Shown here one piece after another: positions 22,935 through 30,479 of a DNA stretch of 32,460 nucleotides. The stretch lies in NCBI GenBank assembly GCA_022842865.1, contig JALHOV010000015.1, positions 1 to 32,460 on the forward strand. Reading direction: 5' to 3'. This stretch comes from Vulcanimicrobiota bacterium. GTDB lineage: Bacteria; Vulcanimicrobiota; Xenobia; Xenobiales; JADMJV01. The notes beneath the pieces were generated by a model that saw only the letters and a program-made list of their open reading frames with translations, had not been told where the DNA came from and ran no database searches. The first letter of the stretch is position 1. The number at the start of each line of letters is the position of its first letter. Both the position numbers and the translations under genes were made by a program.

Positions 22935-23489
22935 TTATTTCTGCATGGCGCGAACGTAGTTCGCGACCTTCCAGCATTCGTCGTCGGTCATGCGGCCTTC
23001 CCAGGGCGCCATACCCGAGCCATCCACGCCATACTTGATGGAGCGGAAGATCCCGAGGTCGCCTTTGCCGTATTTGTATTCGTTGAAGGCGGTCAGGTTG
23101 CGCGGCTTGGGGTTCAGCGACATGCCTGCCGGGCCGTCGCCGTGACCTTCAGCCCCGTGACAAGAAGCGCAGTTGGTGGCAAACAACGTCGCCCCCGCCT
23201 TGGTCGCTTCGATGTCGCCGGCCACCGGGTTCTTGCCTAGTTTTTTAACTTCGGCATAACCCTTCAGGGATTTGGCTTTGTCATACTCCAGGTCCGGAGC
23301 CGCCGCTACGGTGGGCGTCGAAACAGCCACCGGAGCAGGCGGAGGAGCAGGAGCCGGAGCAGCGCCGGTTGAGGACGCTCCACCGGTGGTCGTGGCCGAT
23401 CCGGCCGCATTGTCGGGCGGGCTGGTGCAGCCTGCGATGAGCAGAGCAGCCAATCCCACCGTCGCGAGAACTTTCTTATTCCTCATCAT
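22935..23489 (-). CDS. Class I c-type cytochrome, lipoprotein
   Basis: Electron carrier on the outer face of a membrane. The 184-residue precursor has lipobox LIAGC (Cys21), then an Ala/Pro/Thr/Gly linker (22-66) that sets the haem domain away from the membrane. Haem motif CASCH at 107-111 within FATNCASCHGAEGHGDGPAG; distal ligand probably Met160 in DGSGMAPWEG; C-terminal helix DDECWKVANYVRAM. Partner oxidase or reductase genes are absent. ATG start (or the next codon, also ATG) with GGAGG 9 bases upstream. The small lipoprotein gene lies 36 bases upstream with a similar Thr/Ala/Pro-rich tail. Confidence 0.93.
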   Translation of the reverse strand: MMRNKKVLATVGLAALLIAGCTSPPDNAAGSATTTGGASSTGAAPAPAPPPAPVAVSTPTVAAAPDLEYDKAKSLKGYAEVKKLGKNPVAGDIEATKAGATLFATNCASCHGAEGHGDGPAGMSLNPKPRNLTAFNEYKYGKGDLGIFRSIKYGVDGSGMAPWEGRMTDDECWKVANYVRAMQK

Positions 23490-23525
23490 GTGAGGGAACC
23501 TCCGTTGTACTGTGTCTGCAGCAGA

Positions 23526-23666
23526 CTAGGGGGTTGCCGGCGGTGCTGCGGATCCGGTGGCGGCCGGGGTGCCGGTCGTGCCAGTGGGCGGCGTGCTCGA
23601 GCAGCCGAAGGTGGCCACGGCCAGGAATCCAGTAACTAACAACAATCCGATTTTGATGCTCTTCAT
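23526..23666 (-). CDS. Small lipoprotein, 46 residues
   Basis: Reads MKSIKIGLLLVTGFLAVATF, then GCSSTPPTG and an Ala/Thr/Gly/Pro-rich tail. Cys22 is the likely lipid site, though TFGC is an imperfect lipobox because Phe is unusual at -2. The mature peptide would be only 25 residues of low complexity. The start is well supported: ATG with GGGAGG 9 bases upstream. It sits between the kinase and the cytochrome c gene, and its tail resembles the cytochrome linker, so it may be a truncated relative or a small accessory lipoprotein. Function unknown. Confidence 0.65.
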   Translation of the reverse strand: MKSIKIGLLLVTGFLAVATFGCSSTPPTGTTGTPAATGSAAPPATP

Positions 23667-23734
23667 CTTGAAGAACCTCCCTTATTTTATCCTGCGGATT
23701 GTCCCGATTGACGCTCCGCCACATTCCCTAGAGC

Positions 23735-23752
23735 ATTGGACCAAAGTCCAAT
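23735..23752. promoter_or_regulatory. Palindrome upstream of the small lipoprotein and cytochrome genes
   Basis: ATTGGAC and GTCCAAT flank a CAAA centre: 7-base perfect arms, 18 bases in all. It lies about 70 bases before the lipoprotein start on the minus strand and 80 bases past the kinase stop. Position and symmetry suit an operator for a dimeric regulator. No regulator gene is recognised next to it, and no promoter is certain here. Confidence 0.4.
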
Positions 23753-23833
23753 AAACGGCTGTAACTTACGTCACCGAGGCCTGAATCCTGCTGCAAGGGA
23801 AAATATTTGTCCTTGATACACCAACTCAGTGTA

Positions 23834-24727
23834 CTAGAAGTCGAATTTTTTCTTCTGGTCGCGATACAAGGCCGAGAGGATCTCCGAAGGGGAAGTTTGC
23901 ACCCGCACGCTGGCGGCCTGCTGCACCCCCCGTAGCTCTTTTATCACAAGCTCGGCGCTCTGAAACCTGCGGCCGCGCTCCGCTTGCAAACAAGTTTGCA
24001 AAAAAGCGTCCAGGGCCGGAGTCAGTTCGACCCGCGCGGTTCGAATCGAAGGTATCTCGAAGCGATAGCGTTCCAGGGCGGTCGGCCGTAAACACCACCA
24101 CAGCGTCGCCCCCAGCGAATAGACATCGCAGCGCTCGTCCAGGCGCCCGGACTGGTATTGCTCCGGCGGCGAAAACCCCGGAGAAACCAAGGCGTATTCG
24201 CGGTCCTGCTGAGGCGCCGCGTAGCGGGCCACGCCGAAGTCGATGACGCGCAGCTTGCCTTGATAGTCCACGACTACGTTGGCTGGCTTCAAGTCTCCTA
24301 ATAGCACCGGATACGGCTTTTGGCTATGCAAATAGCGAAGCACCTCGGCCATTTGCAGTCCCCAGTCGAGGACTTCGGCTTCGCCCACAGCCACGCCCCG
24401 GTCCTTGACCTCGTGCTCAAGCGTATGCCCGGGCACCCACTCCAGAGCCAGATAGTAGTTTTGTTTCTCGGCGAAGAACTCGACCACGCGTGGCAAACCC
24501 GGGTGGGAAAGCCGCATGAGAAAGGCGGCCTCCTGCAGAAACTGCGCATTGAAGATGGAGTATTCTTTTTCGTTGAAGTGGCCGGTCGGGATCTCCTTGA
24601 GAGCGACCAGGTTGCCGCGCCACTTCTGGTCGTTGGTCAAATAGACGCGTGCGAAGCTGCCCTGTCCAAGAAAGGAAAGCACCTGGTAGCGGTCGCGCAG
24701 GACCATGCCGTTGCGCAGTCGACTCAT
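23834..24727 (-). CDS. Ser/Thr protein kinase, soluble, without the HRD arginine
   Basis: Hanks-type kinase of 297 residues: Gly loop GQGSFARVY (21-29), Lys44 in ALKEI, helix-C Glu66, catalytic loop LLGDLKPANVVV with Asp145, Lys147 and Asn150, DFG at 163-165, activation end SPPEQY, and DVYSLGATLWWCL. The HRD motif reads LGD, so Arg is lost and activity may not need activation-loop phosphorylation. The kinase domain fills almost the whole protein; there is no membrane segment or sensor domain, unlike PknB types, so it must act with a separate sensor or on a local target. ATG start with a modest GGGAA upstream. Divergent from the secreted-protein gene at 24832. Confidence 0.92.
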   Translation of the reverse strand: MSRLRNGMVLRDRYQVLSFLGQGSFARVYLTNDQKWRGNLVALKEIPTGHFNEKEYSIFNAQFLQEAAFLMRLSHPGLPRVVEFFAEKQNYYLALEWVPGHTLEHEVKDRGVAVGEAEVLDWGLQMAEVLRYLHSQKPYPVLLGDLKPANVVVDYQGKLRVIDFGVARYAAPQQDREYALVSPGFSPPEQYQSGRLDERCDVYSLGATLWWCLRPTALERYRFEIPSIRTARVELTPALDAFLQTCLQAERGRRFQSAELVIKELRGVQQAASVRVQTSPSEILSALYRDQKKKFDF

Positions 24728-24831
24728 AGCCCATGCTTCCCAGTACCTGCGGCCAGGCCTGCAAGGGCCCTCGCCCGGTGCGTCGAAGCCATCGGCTCCT
24801 TACCTTATACATGAATATTTTTGGAGGAATC

Positions 24832-25380
24832 GTGAATCAAGTTCGCAGAATTGTGCCCGGCTGGTTTGCCGCCATGATCGCGGCATCGGCCGCCATTTGT
24901 GTGGTCGGCCTCAGCCAGCCGCAGCTCCCTGGTGAGCCGGCGGCCCCCGCCGCCGCCGTAGACACCCTGGCCGCCAAGGACCTCTATGATGTCCTTTGGC
25001 TCGACAAATACCCGGAGATGGCCAGTGAGAAGTTCCACGCTTACAGCTTTACCTCGGACAACATCGGACTGGCCTTCGATTTCCACTCGGCCTACAAGGT
25101 GACCCTGGAAATCTTTGAGTTCAAAGCCAGCAACACCAACATCACCTTCCACTTCCCCCACAGCGGCACCAAAGCCAACGTGACCTACAAGGTGGAAAAG
25201 CTGAAAAAGCCCACCAAGCATTTCGACACCCAACTCACCGTTGACAACGACCCGGCCAACGGAGGTAAGACCACCGTTTACTTCACCGGTCCTAACTTCC
25301 GCTCGCTGCACGACCTGCCCGGGCCTATCCAGGAGCAGATCGACCGCAGCGGCGCGCTTCAGCAGCTCGAGAACCACTAA
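24832..25380 (+). CDS. Secreted or membrane-anchored protein, unknown
   Basis: The 182-residue product starts at a GTG at 24832, four bases after GGAGG; the frame stays open upstream to 24733, but the ribosome site decides the start. N-terminal signal or anchor: VRRIVPGWFAAMIAASAAIC with CVVGLSQPQ after it, then a Pro/Ala stretch. The mature part alternates strands, for example FTSDNIGLAFDFHSAYKV, LEIFEFKASNTNITFHFP and KTTVYFTGPNFRSLHDLP, suggesting a beta-barrel or lipocalin-like fold. No family recognised. Its stop and the YfcE-like start share one base (TAATG). Confidence 0.65.
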   Translation: MNQVRRIVPGWFAAMIAASAAICVVGLSQPQLPGEPAAPAAAVDTLAAKDLYDVLWLDKYPEMASEKFHAYSFTSDNIGLAFDFHSAYKVTLEIFEFKASNTNITFHFPHSGTKANVTYKVEKLKKPTKHFDTQLTVDNDPANGGKTTVYFTGPNFRSLHDLPGPIQEQIDRSGALQQLENH

Positions 25381-25895
25381 TGTTGGTCGGGGTGATGGCG
25401 GATAGCCACGATCACCTCGATCGGCTCAAGCTGGCCGTGCAGCAACTGCGCGATCGCAAGATCGAGCTGTTGCTGCACGCTGGCGATTTCATCGCTCCCT
25501 TCACCGTGCCCATCCTGCACGAAGTGGGCTGCCCCATTCGTGCCGTCTTTGGCAACAACGACGGCGAGAAAGTCGGCCTGCACAGCCGCTTTATGGCGCT
25601 GGGGCATCAGGTCCAGGAGCGTCCCTGGGCGTATGAGCATCAGGGCCGACGTTTTCTCTTGCTTCACGAACCGGTGGCATTGGACACGCTGGCGGGCTCT
25701 CAGGATTACGATCTGGTCGTCTACGGGCACACCCATCACATCGAAGTTCGCAATCCGGATCAGGGCGCGCTTTTGCTCAATCCCGGCGAAGTCTGCGGTT
25801 GGCTCACTCAGAAACCCACCTGCGCGTTGGTGGACCTGGCCCGGCGCCACATCGAAATCCTTAATCTGGAGCCGTGTTCTCCAGTTTCATCCTGA
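25380..25895 (+). CDS. YfcE/MJ0936-type metallophosphodiesterase
   Basis: Small calcineurin-fold phosphodiesterase of 171 residues with a two-metal site. Metal ligands in family order: Asp8 and His10 in MADSHDH, Asp36 in LHAGDF, Asn59 in FGNND, a His in LLLHEP, and the GHTHH pair near 119-123. The physiological substrate of such enzymes is usually unknown, though they cleave phosphodiesters such as bis-pNPP in vitro. ATG start overlapping the previous stop by one base. The last 35 bases overlap, on the opposite strand, the end of the PilW-like gene. Confidence 0.9.
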   Translation: MLVGVMADSHDHLDRLKLAVQQLRDRKIELLLHAGDFIAPFTVPILHEVGCPIRAVFGNNDGEKVGLHSRFMALGHQVQERPWAYEHQGRRFLLLHEPVALDTLAGSQDYDLVVYGHTHHIEVRNPDQGALLLNPGEVCGWLTQKPTCALVDLARRHIEILNLEPCSPVSS

Positions 25896-26532
25896 CCCTG
25901 GCGTGACTGCGCTGATCGCGCGCCCGTCCCCCCACCTTTTTCCCGCCCCGGTCCACTAACTGCAGGTCCAACTGCAGCATTCTGAGATTTTCATCGTAGA
26001 GAGCTTCAAATTGTTCCACCGCCTGGCTCAGCACCCGTGTCGATGTCACCTGAGCATTCAGGTGGAAATCCTCGGCCAGGCAACTGCCGGGAAACCCATC
26101 CCAGGGACCGGCATAAGGGGACCCGGGCGGACGGTAGTTCTGACGCACCAGCACACCTTTAGGGGCGCGGTTGGCGTAGACCACCGAGTAGGTATCCCAA
26201 TAGATGCTGGCCTGCACCCGATTGAAGTTGTCGGGCAGGTCCCAACGAGAGAGGGTGCCCATGCAGAAGGCGTCGCGGTGCACCGAGCGCCCCGCCTGGT
26301 CCGCACAAGTGCGGCTATCGTCGACCGAGAGCATGTCGGCATCGGCCAGGCGAATGTCTGGCACCAGGGCCAACAGACTGCGTCGAGCGTCGCCGGCCAG
26401 GTCGCTCTGCGAGCCGCCCACCGCAAAGGCTCGCGTCCCGCGCTCGAAGAGGGCAAAAGTAACCAACATCCCTACGAACAGGAGTCCCAGGGTCAGCACC
26501 GTCTCCAGCAGAGTAAATCCCCGCCTGCTCAA
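25861..26532 (-). CDS. PilW-like minor prepilin
   Basis: Type IV pilus/type II secretion minor pilin. A TTG at 26532, overlapping the previous stop as TTGA, gives a short leader MSRRG and the prepilin motif RRGFTLLETVLTL: peptidase cut between Gly and Phe, Glu at +5, then the hydrophobic helix LGLLFVGMLVTFALF. The open frame continues up to 26742 but that part is unrelated sequence. The C-terminal domain (about 60-223) includes RRSLLALVPDIRLADAD and a QAVEQFEALYDENLRMLQLD stretch typical of PilW-like proteins that track strain-dependent chain contacts. Length 223. Last gene of the pilin operon. Confidence 0.85.
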   Translation of the reverse strand: MSRRGFTLLETVLTLGLLFVGMLVTFALFERGTRAFAVGGSQSDLAGDARRSLLALVPDIRLADADMLSVDDSRTCADQAGRSVHRDAFCMGTLSRWDLPDNFNRVQASIYWDTYSVVYANRAPKGVLVRQNYRPPGSPYAGPWDGFPGSCLAEDFHLNAQVTSTRVLSQAVEQFEALYDENLRMLQLDLQLVDRGGKKVGGRARDQRSHARVRMKLENTAPD

Positions 26533-26909
26533 GGACTGGCCAGCCTGCCCAGGCGGGTCTTGAGTTGTCCCTGGCCCTGACGGCTGCCGCCGCTCCAGGA
26601 GACCTCGACATCGACGTAATAAATGGCCGGAGCGACCCGCGTGCAGGTGACCTGGTAAAGAAACTCTTCCGCCTGCGAGCCGTCGCGATTGTAGAGCAAG
26701 CGCCGTTGATTGGAGCTGGAAAGGAAATCTCTGCCGGCGCACTGCTCCTGCAAAATGCTTTCGGCCAGCATCGCTCCGGCGGTCAGGTCTCCGGACTTCT
26801 CGGCTCCGGCCAGCAGCCGCAGAAAAAGTCCGGATACGAAGATCAGCAAAATGGCCAGCAAAGCCATGGCCAGCACCGCTTCCATTAAGGTCATGCCGCG
26901 CCTTTTCAG
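26529..26909 (-). CDS. PilV-like minor prepilin, CTG start
   Basis: Minor pilin of 126 residues. The motif KRRGMTLMEAVLAMALLAIL is a complete prepilin leader: basic residues, Gly, cut before Met, Glu at +5, hydrophobic helix. The first ATG (26894) falls after the Gly and would remove the whole leader and peptidase site, so it cannot be the functional start. The only start-like codon upstream is a CTG at 26909, which overlaps the previous stop as CTGA. The C-terminal part (LAESILQEQCAGRDFL, YYVDVEVSWSGGSRQGQG) is PilV-like. Confidence 0.85.
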   Translation of the reverse strand: MKRRGMTLMEAVLAMALLAILLIFVSGLFLRLLAGAEKSGDLTAGAMLAESILQEQCAGRDFLSSSNQRRLLYNRDGSQAEEFLYQVTCTRVAPAIYYVDVEVSWSGGSRQGQGQLKTRLGRLASP

Positions 26910-29200
26910 GGGGCCATCCAGAAAAACTGGGCCGACAGACCGACCTTGCTCAAATCAAACTGGTCTTCAAAGGAGTTTGGGTCATAGACTACCCGACCCC
27001 CGCTCAGGTGATCGAAGCCTACCGTTCCCTCGGCGCTCATCATGGAGCCCAGTAGATGAAATTTGTTGGCCAAATGGGCGTAAACGTTCTTTTGGGCGTA
27101 CAGGATGCCGCCGAAGATGAAGTCGAAGCGCTGCCCGTCGCTGTAGGTATTGCCACCATTCATGAACTGCATCAGTCGCTTGCCCTCCAGGCGGGCATCC
27201 TGGTTGTAAGCCGAGACCTGATTGGCCACCAGGGTCAAGATGGTGTCGCTGTAAGAACTGTAGGTGAGGTCGTTGAGACCGGTCGAGCCCAGTCCCAGCA
27301 CCTGGGCGCCCGGGTTCCATGCCGATAGCAAAGCCGGATTTGGCGCCCCGCGATCCACCGATTTGATGAATTCGCGTACGCGCGTGTGCCGTCCCAGCGT
27401 CATTCCACCCTGGTTCACGCTCATCTCCTCGACATAGGCTTCAATGAGCTCCTTGGCCGACATGGTGCCGTGGGTGGGATTTTCCAAAGAACCCCCGGGC
27501 ACGGTGACCAGGGTGCCTGCCAGGCTGGAGCCAGCCTGGGTCACAAATCCCGGTGCCATGCCCTGGAGAACCGGATCGTAGTTGCCGATTGGTCGACCCC
27601 GAAGGGTATTGCCGGGCGCGTCATCCGTGCCCACCACGGCCGTGATGTTGGCGGCCGACTGACCCTGCCAATTGTTGATAATCGAGTTCTGGCTGGAGCT
27701 GAAGGCCGTGTTGCCCGAGCCGGGTTGCAAGGCCTCGGCATACAGGTCAAATTCCTGGGTCAGCATGGCGAAAGGCTGCAACGCGGCCAGGTGGTTCACG
27801 TCTTCGAAGTGAACCGAGTCTTCGGCCACCACCGCCATGCCGTCGGTGCGCGTGGCCGAAAGCAGACTATTCCCTTCCACTTTCAGTCGGCCGCCCCCGC
27901 TGGCGGTCTTCTGCACAAAGAGCTGCCCGCTGCCGACCATGTCGCCCTTGATGGTAAGATTGCCTCTGACCGTGAGACGTTCTTTGGTTGTGGTGTCGGT
28001 GCCGGCATCATCAAAGGCGAGAGGCAGTCCCTTGGCGCCGTATCCTACCGCCAGGCTGACCGGCACGTCGGAGATCTCGGTGGCCACCATGCTGTTTCCC
28101 ACGAGCCGCATTCTGGTTTGTTGGCCCTCCAAAGTCAGGTTGCCGTTGACCTGAATGTTGCCCTCTGGCATAAAGCGATACTCGCCCAGGCGAACGTGAG
28201 CTGTCCCAACCGGGACCGAACCCACGAACAACTGGGTGCTTCCGCCGCCCTGCGGAGTGTAGAGGACGCTTTCGTGGTTCACGAATTTATAGGTGCCGGG
28301 GGGCAGCAGATCGGGCGAGCCCGCCCGCTTTAACTGATCGGGTTGAAATTTGGGCGGAACCGGCGGCGCGCCGGTGTAGACGGTGGCTTTCAGGTCCTGG
28401 GAGGCCTGTCTGGCCAAGGCTGGGTCGGCCATCAAGCTCTGGCCGCTGCTGGGGGCACTGGCGTCCCCGTTGGAATCGAAAGTAAAGTCGGCGTCGATCA
28501 GGGTGTCTTGTCCGGATTGTAATCGTCCGCGCGCCGACGAGGTGCCGAAGTCAACGTTGGCGGTCGCGGGAAGCAACACATTGTTGTTGACGTTGACATG
28601 GTTGCCGCGCGGCAGCGTGCTGGAGAAGGATAGAACTTTGTTGGGACTGTTTCCGGCCAGGCTGATGGCCAGGTCCTTGCCCGCATAGATTCCCACCCCC
28701 ACTCCCACTTTGCGGGCCAGCAGCACCTCGATGCGGCGCCGGTTGCCCTCGCAAAGGCCCTCCACCGCCACAAAGGCGGTGCGCGGGGGGATGGCCACGC
28801 CGCAGCGGCTCCATTCGGGAGCCGCGATGGTATAGCGATTGGCCAGGTTATTGACGACGCGCAGCTGAAAGGACGAACCGTCTTGGGGCAGTTTTCCGTC
28901 CACGACGTTGGCGTCCGCAGTGGCTCCGCTCTCGACCACCACCGTCTGTGGAACTTCCAGGCCGCGCAGGCTGGCATCGTCGAAAGCAGTCAACCCCCAG
29001 GCGCCGTCTTGCAGAATACGGCCGCGCGCGTAATCCAGTCCGGCGTAACAGGCCTGCACGGTGCGGGAGCGGTCCTGATATTGACCCAGGGCCAGGAAAC
29101 CGTTGCGATTCAGGCTGACCAGGGCTGTGGAGAGCATGGCCAACACTGCCGCTGTTAGCAGCACTGTAATCAGTGCGATTCCCTTGCGCCTAGAACTCAT
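26906..29200 (-). CDS. Large PilX-like pilus-associated protein
   Basis: The 764-residue protein has an N-terminal PilX_N-type segment: MSSRRKGIALITVLLTAAVL (K-G cut site, no Glu at +5, as in PilX and GspK). It then has the family spacing with RSRTVQACYAGLDYARGRI. The remaining 700 residues are Gly/Asn/Thr/Ser-rich and beta-like with repeated VRGNLTIKGDM / VNGNLTLEGQQ / LKVEGNSLL strands, suggesting a beta-helix or adhesin-like head. PilX proteins are normally 150-200 residues, so this is a greatly enlarged version. It may sit at a pilus tip. ATG start with GGGGGG a few bases upstream. Confidence 0.8.
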   Translation of the reverse strand: MSSRRKGIALITVLLTAAVLAMLSTALVSLNRNGFLALGQYQDRSRTVQACYAGLDYARGRILQDGAWGLTAFDDASLRGLEVPQTVVVESGATADANVVDGKLPQDGSSFQLRVVNNLANRYTIAAPEWSRCGVAIPPRTAFVAVEGLCEGNRRRIEVLLARKVGVGVGIYAGKDLAISLAGNSPNKVLSFSSTLPRGNHVNVNNNVLLPATANVDFGTSSARGRLQSGQDTLIDADFTFDSNGDASAPSSGQSLMADPALARQASQDLKATVYTGAPPVPPKFQPDQLKRAGSPDLLPPGTYKFVNHESVLYTPQGGGSTQLFVGSVPVGTAHVRLGEYRFMPEGNIQVNGNLTLEGQQTRMRLVGNSMVATEISDVPVSLAVGYGAKGLPLAFDDAGTDTTTKERLTVRGNLTIKGDMVGSGQLFVQKTASGGGRLKVEGNSLLSATRTDGMAVVAEDSVHFEDVNHLAALQPFAMLTQEFDLYAEALQPGSGNTAFSSSQNSIINNWQGQSAANITAVVGTDDAPGNTLRGRPIGNYDPVLQGMAPGFVTQAGSSLAGTLVTVPGGSLENPTHGTMSAKELIEAYVEEMSVNQGGMTLGRHTRVREFIKSVDRGAPNPALLSAWNPGAQVLGLGSTGLNDLTYSSYSDTILTLVANQVSAYNQDARLEGKRLMQFMNGGNTYSDGQRFDFIFGGILYAQKNVYAHLANKFHLLGSMMSAEGTVGFDHLSGGRVVYDPNSFEDQFDLSKVGLSAQFFWMAP

Positions 29201-29230
29201 TCACCCCCCTTTCTAGCAGTCTAGCATAAC

Positions 29231-29593
29231 CTATGGACGTAGCATGAGATACTTGCCCGGCTCTTTGCCGGTCGCCATTTTCGGGTAACCGGGCGGCATT
29301 CGAAAGGCTCGATGGCCGCCGTGGCAAGAAACGGTGTAGTTGCGTCCCACTACTTCGTAGTCATAGGGCTGATCACATTCGGGAATGGACTTCAAATAAA
29401 GCGGAATGAGGTGCCGGGTGGAGGGTGGCGGAAAGCCATCGTTGTCGACGGCATACCAGTTGAGGGCAGTGGTCAGCCTGCGTTCACTCTCCACGCATCT
29501 CTTGGTGTGGGGGCGCTCCTGATACTGCCAAAAACGAAAGGCGCCCCAGCCGGCAGCCAGGCTCAAGACCAGAGCAAAGGCGAGCCTTTTCAT
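29231..29593 (-). CDS. Pilin-like small protein with N-terminal membrane helix
   Basis: The 120-residue product starts at an ATG overlapping the hydroxylase stop as ATGA. Membrane helix MKRLAFALVLSLAAGWGAF; then KRCVESERRLTTALNWYAVD, NDGFPPPSTRHLIPLYLKSI, PECDQPYDYEV, YTVSCHGGHRAF. This resembles the globular part of type IV pilins/pseudopilins in some bacteria (a C..L..A..MYA.DN..P pattern, with a Pro-x-Cys later). There is no prepilin Gly-Phe site, so it is probably membrane-held rather than polymerised. The three Cys could form a disulfide. Function inferred from fold resemblance and operon only. Confidence 0.7.
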   Translation of the reverse strand: MKRLAFALVLSLAAGWGAFRFWQYQERPHTKRCVESERRLTTALNWYAVDNDGFPPPSTRHLIPLYLKSIPECDQPYDYEVVGRNYTVSCHGGHRAFRMPPGYPKMATGKEPGKYLMLRP

Positions 29594-30453
29594 CCCCGTC
29601 CGAAGCGCCCGAAGAGCGGGTTTTCCAGGATCTCGATCTCCTCGGGCTTGAGACCGGGCTGCCAGCAATCCACCACCAGCACCACCCGCGTCTGGTCGCC
29701 TTGATGAAAGACCTCATGCTCAAAAGAATCATCGAAAGTCAGCACTTTCCCCTGATTCCAGGGACGAAAATCGTGAGCCACCCGGAGTTTGACATGGGCT
29801 GTGTCGGGCACCTGGAGGCCCAGGTGAAAGCGCAGCCTCAGGTTGGAGGAACCGGTATGGGGTTTGACGTGGGTGCCCGGCGCCAGCTCGGAAAACATCG
29901 CAAAGCCGAAGTTGGTGCACAGCGGTAATTGCTCGAGAATGCGGGTGGTGTGCGGGCAGAGCTTACACAGGTCTTCGTTTTTCTGACCGCGGGCGGCGTA
30001 AAAAAACAATCCTTTCCACTTGCCTTTGCCCGCCAGCGAAGCGTCATCCGGGTGGGTCTGCAGCAAGTGCTTGACGTTGAGGTATTCTTCGATGATCACG
30101 GAGCTGTTGCTCTCCAGCAGTTGGCCAATGGCGCTGGGGTAATCGTGCCAGGGCAGCGCGACCAGGCTGCGACAATGCCATACGGTGGGTGCCGGTGCAT
30201 TCAAGCCGGGACCGACCGGATCGGCCAGATAAAGGTTGGTAATGGCGTAGTTCGCGGAAATTTCGTCGGTCTTGCGGCGAAACAGGCCCCACCAGAGCAC
30301 TTTCAGTATGCCCCCCAGGCTAAGAGCTTCGGGCAAAGACAGATCATACCAGTAGGTATTGCGCAGATTGTGCGTCCAGCGGCCCCGCAGGAGCCGGCGC
30401 AGGGCCAGGCAGTTCTGAATATGCCCCAGGTAGGCTCGCAGATACTTCCACAT
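29590..30453 (-). CDS. Aspartyl/asparaginyl beta-hydroxylase-like dioxygenase
   Basis: 2-oxoglutarate/Fe(II) enzyme of the AspH type; such enzymes hydroxylate Asp or Asn side chains in proteins or small molecules. The 287-residue sequence has WKGLFFYAARGQKN, CPHTTRILEQLP, PGTHVKPHTGSSNLRLRFHL with His199 as a likely iron ligand, FDDSFEHEVFH with His246 as the second, and Arg256 for 2-oxoglutarate. AspH-type proteins use only two His ligands. No signal peptide; cytosolic. ATG start, overlapping the pilin-like gene, 26 bases after the helicase-nuclease gene. Substrate unknown; a pilin in the same operon is one possibility. Confidence 0.88.
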   Translation of the reverse strand: MWKYLRAYLGHIQNCLALRRLLRGRWTHNLRNTYWYDLSLPEALSLGGILKVLWWGLFRRKTDEISANYAITNLYLADPVGPGLNAPAPTVWHCRSLVALPWHDYPSAIGQLLESNSSVIIEEYLNVKHLLQTHPDDASLAGKGKWKGLFFYAARGQKNEDLCKLCPHTTRILEQLPLCTNFGFAMFSELAPGTHVKPHTGSSNLRLRFHLGLQVPDTAHVKLRVAHDFRPWNQGKVLTFDDSFEHEVFHQGDQTRVVLVVDCWQPGLKPEEIEILENPLFGRFGRG

Positions 30454-30479
30454 CGCCGATCCGTTCGACCCTGTCGAGG

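Noticed and set aside
23817-23833. TACAC-GTGTA inverted repeat after the kinase stop as a terminator
   Set aside because: Five-base arms and no T-run right after; too weak.
24805-25377. 190-residue minus-strand frame rich in Val/Gly
   Set aside because: Antisense to the secreted protein gene, which has a GGAGG-supported start and a signal peptide.
27386-28333. 315-residue plus-strand frame
   Set aside because: Antisense to the PilX-like gene, without motifs; typical shadow in high-GC DNA.
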